Source: Pagrus major (taxonomy: Eukaryota; Chordata; Actinopteri; Spariformes; Sparidae). Taken from it: DNA of 64,000 nucleotides. Location of the stretch: positions 11,480,197 to 11,544,196 of the forward strand of contig NC_133230.1 of NCBI RefSeq assembly GCF_040436345.1. The letters are read 5' to 3'. Of this stretch, positions 46,147 to 58,100 are shown one piece after another. Both the position numbers and the translations under genes were made by a program. Positions within the stretch are counted from its first letter, which is position 1. Each line of letters starts with the position of its first letter. The notes under the pieces were generated by a model that ran no database searches, was not told where the DNA came from, and saw only the letters and a program-made list of their open reading frames with translations.

Positions 46147-49100
46147 CTTGGAAAGAGTGGAGAGACAAGATTACACCACAGAGAGATAAAACGACAGCTT
46201 CTTAACTCATTCCCCAGGTGGTTGGTTACCTTATTCTTGTTGTGGACTTTCCCCACAGTTTGTTGTAATAGTGGAGGGGCTGTAGCAGAGCTCGGTGAGC
46301 TGCAGGGATCCTCTCTCATCTCCAGAGCAGGAAGAGGAGCTGGAAGAGGAGCTGGAGCAGGAGCTGGAAGAGGAGCTGGAGCAGGAGCTGGAGCAGGAGC
46401 TGGAGCAGGAGCTGGAAGAGGAACTGGAGTTTGGAGCTCAGGATGAGGCTCACTGGGCACGCACACTTGTGGTGTTTTTTTGTGGGTGTCAGAGAATGAG
46501 TCCTCTTGGTCTTTGAAAGCGGTGTGATGATCTGTATGCAGGTCATCACTACAGTTACTCTTGTGCTCTGAAAATAATGATGAAAAGTTGAGGATAAACC
46601 AGTGTTGAGATGGAGATTTTGCATGTTTGCAAGACCAAACAAAAATAATAAATTCAATGTTTTTTGGATAATCTTATGCTTTGATGCGAGGTTTGCTCTG
46701 GTGCTGTGCTTTGTGACAGAATGATTCTGACAATGTTTTATTTTCATCTTTTTCTGTGTACTTTGGTTGAATAAACTTGGTAAATAAAGAGCTGAAACTG
46801 TCTCCTCATTAGGTTACTACGTCTATTTCCTTCCTTCCTCAAATCTAGTTTTAGTTTAACAGCATCATCACTTCACTTCCTTTTCATCAAACGTCTTACC
46901 TTTTGAAGTATGAATTTCTTGTCTTTGTCCCTCTTTGGACACCGCTCTGTCCTTCTGCCCGTCTTCTCTCTCTGGGTTGTTCGTGATCACAGGAAGAAAC
47001 ACAGGAACAGGCAGCTGCAGAGGAGACAGTTTGGGAAAGACTTCAAGGTCTTTTTCAAGCTACTTTTTAACCAAATACAAGATAGATTTTTTGGACAAAT
47101 CATCTTTTTTCTTATTCAGGTAAGGTATAATGATATGCAGTATATGTAATCTCATTCAGAGGTACCTTTATGTAGGAATACGGTTATTAGAGTAACTTTT
47201 ATATCTTTTAAATTATACTGAAGACATTGTAAGATGGACCTGTAGACACCCTGATTTATTGAATCGTTTGATGGCACAGATTGACAGGAACCTAAGGGAG
47301 GGCGGAGAGACTTTGGTACGGGTTACTGGCTGGACTCAAACTGAGGATGTTGCTGTTATGTGTGTTAAATGGCTGGATCACAAGGACGCCTCATGCTGGC
47401 CCCAAACAAGAGGATAATTGGGCAGATTTTGGGTCTGATTCACCCCTCCAAACAATCGCAGGGGTGTTTCTCTATTTGAGGCTGGTCTGAGCGGATTATC
47501 TGCCCAAATGATGCTGTAGTGTGAGGGGTTTATATACATAATGTTAATGTTACGGATCCTTAAATTGAAAGAATGCAGTGTAAAGCCCTGATATTTGATG
47601 TTTGTCTGTGATAAAAGTAAAAAATAAAAAGGTTTGCAAGAGGTCTCAGAAGTGTTTTATGTACCGGTATGGGCAGGCCCACAGGCTTTGGTGTGTACTG
47701 GCTGTACATGTTCATAGGCACAGGAACGAACACTGGCACCGGGATAGGCAGGACTGTTGGTCCAGAGTTGTCTGCATACAACAGACAAAACAAACAAACA
47801 AACCAACATAACATCAAAACTCTCAATTCTGAAAAAACGGTGTGTGTAGATCAATCCTGGAAGTGAAGTTTACCTGTCTGTGCTTCCGTATCGACGGTCT
47901 GTGTTGTACAGGAGACTCCTTTGTTATGAACCAACGGTGTGCAGAGCATGGACTTGTTCTTCAGCTCCTTGGGGACGGTTTGAACACTGGCCTGGCAGCA
48001 GACAATAAAGGCAACATCTTCAACAACAACAACAGCTTCAAACTTCAAAAGGACCACAAATGTTCCGCATATACTGCAGGTTTGCACAGATCATTTTGTT
48101 TTTGGAGAAAACTTACATGTCCAACAACCTTTGTCTGAATGTCCGAGACAGGGACTGTGGACAGATGGCAGAGTTTGAATCAGAAAAACAAACAACTGAA
48201 CCAAAGCATATGAAGCACCAAAATGTCTTATGATTAATAGCATTTCTACAGTGCATACATAAAGTGTGTGTGTCTGAGAATGCACCATGTTGTGCAGAGC
48301 TGGCAGAGGCACTGTGCCGCCTCGACAAAGCGCCAGCAAGCGAGATGACGTTAGCAATGACCGGGGAGGACTCCACTGTGCCCGCAGGTCTAGAGGGTGA
48401 AGAGACTGTCGGTGGGAGACAAAGAGGAGTGAGCAGAGGCTGTAACTCATTTATCTCATAACATTTTATAGATCATATTTAATATTAACTTCAACAGGTA
48501 TCATATCTGTGTGAAATGACTGACCCAAGAAAATGTCAGCATGCAGCAGTCAGGCAATAAAAACACAACTAATTAACTAGAACGTGACCCTGTTGTGTTA
48601 GAGATTATGCCTGTTATAATCCCTGACGCAATCGATTTAGTACTTTAACGTACTTCGGATTACAACTTAGCACCATCAAATATTTACAAAAATTAATGCT
48701 GATGATGTTAAACATTAAATACATCATCTTTAAACTGTTTTCAGTTCAGTAAATGTCTAAAAGAATTACCAAATTACCACTTTCTGTTTCATTTATGTTT
48801 TACACAGTGTCCCAGCTGTTTAGGCTTCTGGTTTATACAACAGTAAAACACACCTGTGTTGACCATCTGGACCTTTTTATTGCAGAAATGCAGGAGACAT
48901 TTCAGGTCACAGAAGTGTTTGACCTCTCCCAGGATGGGAAGACTCTGCCTCAGTTTCCCTTCATGACCACAGGTGTCACACTTGGCAACCTGAGAGAAAG
49001 CAGAGTGTAAAGGTTAGTCTGTTCAGAGCTCTTTGTCACCGTCATCACTAGTATTTTAATGAGGGATTTAACAACTTCCCCATTCTGGTTTGCTTATACA

Positions 49101-52100
49101 TAGGTAGGGCTGCAACTAATTTTTTTTTTTTTTTATTGGTTTATTTTCTGATTACTGTCTAAATTAATTATTTGGTCTACATGATGTAAGAACATTTGGA
49201 AATGCCTATTATAATTTCCCAGAGCCCCTGGGCCACCTGTACTTACATGGCAGAAGAGCATGTTGTAATTTGCGTTGCAGTCTTCAGAGCAGAACTTCTC
49301 TTCAGTGCCTTTATACTGGGCAGTCACCACTGTCTTAGAGATGGAGAAGCAGTAAGCACAAGAGTGACAATACTCCCCCCACTTCTCTTCCAGCTCATGG
49401 TGATAGAGCATCCTGCAGCCTGGGAGGAAAAAAAGGAGAGGATCAGTGATTTACATGATTTTTTTTACCCTGAATTTCACTTGATCAATCTGTCTGTCTA
49501 TCCATTCATCTTCCTCTTACCGTCACTGCAGAAGTAGCAGTCTTTGTTGTCGACCCTCTTGATGTCTCTGATGATCCTTTCATTCTTACAATACTCGCAT
49601 TTACCCATGATGTTGTTGACCCTCTTAAACTCTTCAGAACAGGCCAGGCTACACACAAAATTCATTTTGCCCTGCGCACAAACACACAAATATATTCACA
49701 CCGATGTCAAAGTGTATGTTAACATTTTCTGCGTTAGACTAGTCGATTTACAAATAGTGGTTGAAGAAAGGGGAATCTAAAGATCACATACAGCCCTTCC
49801 AAGCTGATTCACAGACCTGCTTCTTTAAGTGTTATACTGTCACAGAATGACAGCTTTATGCTGCCTAGTCTATCTTAAAACGACAGATCCAACAAACCTT
49901 TTTCTGGACTACTCTGGGTGTAGTTTTTAAAATGCGCCGACACTGAGCACATAGCATTTTCTCTGGTGGTTTGTGGAAATCACACTGGGTTTGGTTGGAG
50001 GCTGTTGGTGGGTTAGTATCAGCATTCTGCGTCTCCTGTGACAAAAAGAGCAAAAAAATGCACAAAGGTCAAACTGACCGATTTGGTATCTAGTATGAAA
50101 GCGTAAACAGACCATCTATGAAAAAGGAACATGTCACTGGCAGCAGTAGTCTCTCTGAGAAGTCCAAACTGACCTGAATATCTTGGAGGTCAACAACTAT
50201 TTTTAATTTTAAAAAATATATATTTTATGACATTTTATAGACCAAACAACTAATTGATTAATCAAGAAAATAATCAGCAGATTGGTGACGACAACGACAA
50301 TCAATATTTGCTGCAGGGTAACGTTCATCCATTAGCTATATTCACTTATCCTTTAAATGGTCGCATGACGAATGGAGCCGATCCCAGCTTATAAATCTAT
50401 TGTTGGTCTTGGTGGCTTGAAGGGCATTGTTGACAATGTGCTTCAATTTAATGGAAGCAGTAGTGATTTGATAAAAACAACAGCATGTTCATCATCTATT
50501 CCCATTCTTTCTCTATAAGTACTTATCCCTTACACCACAAAATCCTTTATTTTGCTTTATCATACCGGGTGATTTCCACAGATGGGTAACATGAAAACAT
50601 GAAACTGAAACCAATTAAAAGAAAGACAATATTCTATACAAACTAGTCTGTCTCTTACTTTCCATTTGTGCCTTTCAGCCACAAGCTCATTGTTTAATTA
50701 TGATGATATATTTTAATTTTAAAGGTTGGTGATTTCCAGCAGAGCACTGTGGTTTCTGGCAAATGTTACTCAACCTGGAGTTCTTCTACTATTCAGCTAC
50801 TTCTTACACTACTCCTGGTTCCTTAATCAAAGAAATAAGAGTTTTGAACACTATATAATCTGTAGGTTGTATTACCTTGAAAGTCATGGCACAGGTTAGA
50901 GTGCAGAAGTTTCTGATGGAGGCGTCTGACATGGCGAGGTGGCAGGCTGGTACTGTGGTCTTACCACAGTGGTCACAATCCAATGGAAGACCTGTAGAGA
51001 AAAAGAGATTGACAAATGAATGAGGAAATTACTAATATCACACGTACTGTGTGTAAAACTGCATCAACTTTAGTCTCAAAGGTGCATTACCTAAAATGAG
51101 CTGGAACCTTTATTATAGACAGAGAGAGAAAAATAATTACAGTCTAGTACCTGACGCACTGACAGCCTGGATCTTGGACGCCATCACACAACTGGTGGTA
51201 CAGAAAAGCTCCACCTCGTTCTCACTGTTTTTGTTTTCAACCATGTCTGTCATTAAACGAGGGGTGCAGCACATGGCACACGGCTGCTGTGTTTGGATTT
51301 TCTGCAGAGTAATAAAACAGTACAGAGAGAATATTAAGCCCAGGCATGGATATTATATCACCAGACCAGAAGTAGTGCACAACATAATAACAATGATTTT
51401 TTACAAAGATAAAGGACTTTTTTTTCTTTTTGTTATATTCTCACAGTATTTTTTTTATTTTGTTATTTTATCTTACTTTATCACAGCCTTTTACTTAAAC
51501 AAATCTGTTTCATTACCATACAAAGGGTTAAAAAAAACTTGACTAAACATTGTTTCCAGCCTTTAAAACAATTTCCGTATTTTTGCGAAAAGATCTTTTT
51601 TTAATTAATCTTTGACATTAGACAGATATTTTAAGATTTCTTTACCTTTCTGAATTGTGCCAGACACTCTACACTGCAGAGTTTTCTGCTGCCATCTTTC
51701 ATCTTGAGCACCACAGGTGTGTTGCAGTGGGAGCAACAGTTCACACAAACAGACAGGTTGTTCATGTTGCAGAAGCGCAGAAAACAGGGGTCACTGCAGA
51801 GCTCGTGGGCGACGCCCTGCTGTGTGATCTCATGTCTGCTCTGCAAGAAGTTAAACAAAAGACAGTTTGTGGTTCATTATTCATATAAACCTGGGGGCTC
51901 ATTGTAGAAACTTCCCAGAATCATGTTTCCTAACCACATGTATTATTACAATAAAGAAAAACTTATGATTTAATCTTTTTAAATGTGTTCCCTTGTCTCT
52001 TACAATGCAATATCTGCTGCACATGCTGCATTGTGACTGCGATGCGACTGGCTTGATGGGTATTTTGGCAGACATTATTCTCTTGTAGGTGAACGAAGAC

Positions 52101-55100
52101 AGGCAGGCCTGGCTGCAGAAATCCTTCATCGTCTCCTCAGTATCCACTGGGGCCTGGAGGACATCCTGAGGATTTGTTATCGCCCTGAGAGAACGAGGAG
52201 GGATGAGATCAGCTCAATGAAAAAAATATGTACATTCAGCCGAAATTCATTTAAAATTCATTGAATTAAATGACTGTATGACTCACTGAAGGCAGAAGTG
52301 GCAGGTCTTCTTAGCTTGTTTCATTTGGTAAAATTTCAAAAGGCAGGGAGATGAGCAGAAGATATCTGGGTGACTCTTCCTCTGATAAACGGTCTCTCCG
52401 TCCACCAGTGCATTTTTGCAGTTGGAGCAAGACGCAGGCAAATCCATTTTGGTCTCAGTGGACACTGTGGATGTGTCTTGTTCCGTGAAAGAGAAGACTG
52501 AACCAATCTTCAAGTCCTCCTGTCAAAACCAGAACCAGTGTGTTGATGCAGTCAGGGGACTTTGATGTACAGTTACAGCATTTAGATATGTCCACTATTG
52601 TGTGTCTGCTCCTGTTTTACTCATCAATATCAGTGACGACAACATCATCTACCATCCTATGAGCTGTATCATGTGTCCTACCTTTGCCACTTTAGGCTCG
52701 TCCTTGATGTCCTCTGCTGATATGGAGAATGAGAGATATTGTTTGTACTCTTCATCAATGGGCTCTTCTTTTATCTTGAGGAGTGAACAGTGACCGAGTT
52801 AGTTGTATAACATTTACAACGGAGAAGTCTGTGCAGATCATTGTGATCATTTACTTTCTAATATGCACACACTACTACTCACCTTGAGAAAAATAATCTT
52901 CTAGTGATATTACTTCTCAGCCAGTAAATCGGTCACATTGTTATACAGAAATGTGGTTTCACGTCAGACCTTGAATCTGTGTATTACAATTATTGCACAT
53001 AATACTCACAAAGCCCAGATTTGGTAGTGATGGCTTCACTTCTTTAATGTCTTCTTCACTCAGTGGTGGGCTGTTCCTTTCTATAAAGATGTGGTAAAAA
53101 TTAGTCAACTTCTGATTTGAAGAGAATGTTTTTCTTTAGTATCCAGACAGTATCCAGTCTAGAGTATATGGGATAAACTATCTATGCATGAAAATTATGA
53201 CTGAGCAAGGTAAGCAGCCAAATGCAACCAATTCTCTCTTTTGATTGTAAACTGCTGTCAAAGCTCAAACGTTATTCTATATTTCAGTTAAAAGTACCTG
53301 AGCGATATAAAATATAAAGTAGTGGAGAGAGAGAAAGTGGTAGAGGAGGGAAGAGATATGATTGTAGTACCTGAAACAGTGAAAGACTGAGCCTTGTGCA
53401 CCATCATACATCTGTTGCTACAGAAGAAGTCCAAACTGCCCTCGTCATTTCTATTTTCAATCATGTCCGACATCTGATGGGACGTTTGGCACATGGGGCA
53501 CAGCTGAGGGGTCTCAATCTTCTGTAAAGTCATAAAAAAAGAAAAGAAGGATGATGTGCAATTTAATATTCAAACATCTTAAAAATACCAGCACGTATCT
53601 CAAGACTGCTGATTGCATTTTTTTTTTTAAATCAAAACATCTTTAATGACAAAGTGATCCAGAATGGAAAAAAGGGAGTAAATAATCATTGCTCTATTTA
53701 TAATATAACTGAATATATCAATAAATAATACCATTAAACCACCACATAAAAAGCTACCTTAAACCACCAATCATGATAGTTGAACTATGAAGTTTATTTA
53801 TTTTCTGTTCTATTACTAGCTCATTTGATTTATTTTGCTCCTTGGTTTTCCAAATTCTTGCTTGAACATATTTAATTCTTAATTTATTTCTTATTGTCTC
53901 AAGAAACAAACATTTTCCTCACGTTAATATGATCATGAGATGAGTGCACGATAGGACACAGTTATAAAACCATGAACTGTGTAAAATGCAAGTAAATAAA
54001 CAATTACGTGATATTTGATTAGCTGATGCTGCCTATTTCTAACTTAGTAATATGCAGGGTATTTAATGTTTCATAATAATGTGTTAGTTTCTTCAGTGTT
54101 AATTTGGAAGTTATGCCAACTGCAGCTCCTTAACGTTTTCTGTCCTGGACGAAAGACGTAACCATGAACAAAACGTCTGATTTCCACACCTCTTTGACCT
54201 TGACCAGACATTCTTCACTGCAGATGGTTTTACTGCCGTCCTCCCTCTTCAGCATGAGAGGTTTGTTGATAAAGACGGAGCTGCAGATGTCACAGGTGAA
54301 CACAGGGAGGTTGTTGACTTTGTAGTAGTTGATGAAGCAGGCGTCGCTGCACATTCTAAGCATTAAGCCATCCAGGCTCTGCCTGACTTTGCACTGAGGA
54401 AGAGGACAAAAGAGGATGTGCATGTTACTGCAGGCTAATCTTTGTAAACAGAGAAAACATTATGTAATTTTCATATGTGTCCTTAATGTCATATATTTAA
54501 AATCATTGTGCATTGAAATAAAGGTTTAAAATAAAAGTTTAAAGCATTTATTTTCCTTACAAAGGCAAGTCTGGCGCACATGCTACACTTAGCAGTGTTC
54601 CTCTTGGAGTTGACAGAGGTGAGGCAAGTGTTGCTGCACAATTCCCTTATAGTTCCTGAATCATCCACCGGAGCCAGGATCATGTTGTGAGGTCGCATTA
54701 TCACCCTGAGGGAGAGAGATCAAGATGTGATTCTGTTCTGACAAAGACCTTGTTTTTTAAAAGAATAGGTTTGCCTGCAATACCTCAGCCTCCTAAATCT
54801 AAGCTAGTGTGTGCTAGCTGATCACCAGGGATGAGCAAGTAAACCATTATCTGTAAGTGTATCCATAATCGGACAGTGCAGGATTTCAACCAGAAGTGTG
54901 TGGGACAAACTGGAAGTTATTAATTTAAGCCTGAAATTGATATGGGATGACCAGAAGTTGATATATTTAGTATTTATCAGAAAACTATATACAGAAAAAC
55001 CTCAGATCAAAGTTATTGACCACAAGAGTAAGAAAACTATTAAAAGAAAAAGCATTTTATAAATTTGAATGATCAAACTTCAGTCAGCTCCCCAATGAGG

Positions 55101-58100
55101 ATTTCCTTCATCAAGAGTACGAACAGTCACACATTTTACTCAGATCAAACTCGTAACTACGTGATCTGTAACAGATACTCATTTCCTCCCAGTACTTGCT
55201 CAATCCTACTACTCACAGTACTGGTTTTGGACTTACTGAAGGCAGTTGTAGCAACTTTTGGCACCTAATTTGTTGTTGGGATGCCTTTTAGAGAGGCAAG
55301 AGGCTGAGCAATAAACCTCTGGTGAGCTCTTCGTCTGGTAAAGCGTCTGTCCTTTTGGCAGTTCTTTTCCACAGAGGCAACAAACAACGGATGAGTCTGC
55401 AATGATGATTGTTGGTGTGTCCCATTCAGCAGCTGGAGATGCAACATTTCTGTTTACAGTGGAGTCCTCCTGTGGGACAATTACAGTACAGTGGTTAGAA
55501 GCTGTCCCTGGACTGACATGTAAACCTGCTTAAATAGGACTGAATCAGACAAACTTTCGTCGGCTTTTCTGCTGAATGTATTGAAATATACTCACAGTAG
55601 TCAATTTTTCTTTCAGTTGTATGTTTCTCTTCCTCTTTTTTAACCAAGCTGAGCATTCCTTGCCTGAAAGGACAAAACAGAAACATGGAAGATAAAGTAA
55701 CTGTTACCATTGCAACTTTAAGTTGACTTTAAAATATAGTATAATAGTTTTTAACCACTGTGCAGTGTTTGAGAGTCTGATAAGCCTTAAAATCCACGGA
55801 TGTATGGCTCAATCTGTACCCGTATCATCCCAAATAAAAAAGTCCCAGGTGTCTTTTAATGCTGTGTTATCGTTGATCTTGATGCCTGCTAAAGAGGCCA
55901 AAGACAGTGAAAAGAGGAGGACGTGTATCAAGAAAAAAAACCTTATTCTTATAACTTATAACTTATTCTCTTACCGTGAAGCTTGTATTCTATTGCGAGT
56001 CTGTATGACGTCACACAGGCGCGAGTGCAGAACAGCTCCACCATGTTCTCACTGTTTTTGGAATGAACCATGTCTGACAACGGTAGAGAAAGGTGGCATG
56101 TGGTGCACCGGTAGGGCGTCTTGTTATTCTGCATATCAATAGAAAAAGAAAGGCAGAAAAAGTAATTATTTTATTCACAAAAATGTAAAAGAATTGAGTT
56201 TATTCTTTCAGGATTAGACTGTTGGTAATGCTTTTGCTTATTTTTAACACGGATGGATGAGGCTATAGTTAGTTTTGATATTTCTGCACCTCCATGAACT
56301 CATCCAGACACGTGCCACTGCAGATGGTTTTGGTCTCCTCCTCCAGCTTCACCATTAGTGGTTTTTTGGTGCAGGTGGTGCTGCAGTTCTCACAGATGTC
56401 CGTGTTGTCCCTACGGAAATCGTCAAAGCAGGAGCCGCTGCAAAACTTGTGGACAACCTCATACAGTGTGAACTCACATGTTGTCTGCAGAGGATAATGA
56501 TAAAAGCTCAGTGAGTACAACAAAGACTTTACAGTTAAAATCAGCAGTTTTGTTGACAATGATTTCAAGTTGGAGGAAAAATTGTTTTTGCTTACAGTGC
56601 AGGATTTGGAGCACATGCTGCAGACTGATGGTGGCGTTTGGCTGGATTCAGGTTCGGACTTAAAAGAGCACAGACAGGTCACACTGCAGAAGTCCTTCAT
56701 AGTTCCCTTAGTGTCCACTGCAGCCATGATGAGGTCCTGTGGCTGCGATATCGTCCTGACAGAACAAGCAGGTGAGATGATAAACAGTTTGTTACAATAT
56801 CAGCTTTTGATGTGGTGAATAAACTTTGACACAAAGATAATGTTTATGGATATGATGAAATAATCAGGATGTTTTTCACAGACTCACTTTTTACAGTAAT
56901 GGCAGGTCTTGGTTGCTGGTTTGTTGATGGGAAACATTTCAAACAGGCAGTTTTTGGAGCAGAAGACATCTGTGAATCCTTTCTTCTGGAACGCCGTTTG
57001 ACCCTTCATCATGCTTTTCTTACAGCGCGAGCAGGTCATCTGAACTGTCTGATATGCAATAGAAATAAAGAACAAGTAATATTTGATTTAAACTAAACTG
57101 TGTAAATTCTGTGGTTATTATGTTCGTTTTTTTTATTTTGGCACATAAATAATTGAAGATGGAGTATTCTTGGAGGCTGAATAACTAAGAATAATAAATA
57201 TTTAAAGTACTTAAATATGTGAGAAATATGAAATTGCAGATAAATCTTTTATCGTTTTTCTGCAGTGTGCAGAAGAAATAATGCAACAATCGACCAGCTC
57301 ATACCAGCTCTCAATGAAAAACACGTAATCTTTCAGATTTGAGATGGTACGTACTCACAAAATGACTTCATAGTGATTCAATTTTAAATTATCTTTCACA
57401 GTTACAGTGACTAAATACTCGTATAATGCTATGTCCACCTCATGAACAGTCTATCATTTCAACTTAGAAGTGTGTGCCCCTACCTTTGCATCGCTCGGCT
57501 TCGTCTTGTCGTCTGTTGTTGGACTCTGGTTGTTTGCATCATGCACAGTCTGATCTTTCAGTGGTTGCTTGACAGAATTACACGCAGATGATAACCTGGA
57601 AATGTGGGCTGGATCCAGCAACTTCGCCTGGAACACGACAAACAATGTTTGTTCAGCAAATGATTAATTTCATGTTAAAATGGAAAATCAAGTTTTGTTG
57701 AGACTTTTTATATTAATGGTCACATCAGCCATTACACCACAGAAGAGTATACTATACTATCAAGTATTGAAAAATGTCTTGTCGTTTGATACCAAATTTC
57801 AGAACAATAGGAGTTAATCTCATCAGCATCATTGAGCTAATAAGCATGCAGCCTGCTTGTCTCAGACATGGAGGGAAAACGTTGTGTGTAATGTAATTAA
57901 TCCTTTGTTAAAACAGATTTCATAAAATTGGTATTCAACAAAGTATCGTTCAGGAAATGGTATCAAAGTCAAGGTATCGGTATCGTAAATTTCTTAACAA
58001 TACCCAGCCCTATCTATAAAGAAGGTTTTAATTCATACTTTGAACCAGTTTTTATTATAATATGAAAAAGTGGAGAGAAATTAGATACTCACAATGTCCA

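Noticed and set aside
46093..46747. Gly-Ala, Glu-Leu and Leu-Gln rich frames on both strands.
   Set aside because: Alternative frames of the Pro-Ala hexanucleotide repeat; only the Pro-Ala frame joins neighbouring exons.
48091..48450. Alternative reading of the exon near 48,300 as DLRAQWSPP...
   Set aside because: It breaks the phase with the next exon's conserved TKVVGH segment; the VESSPVIAN frame matches ZMYM proteins.
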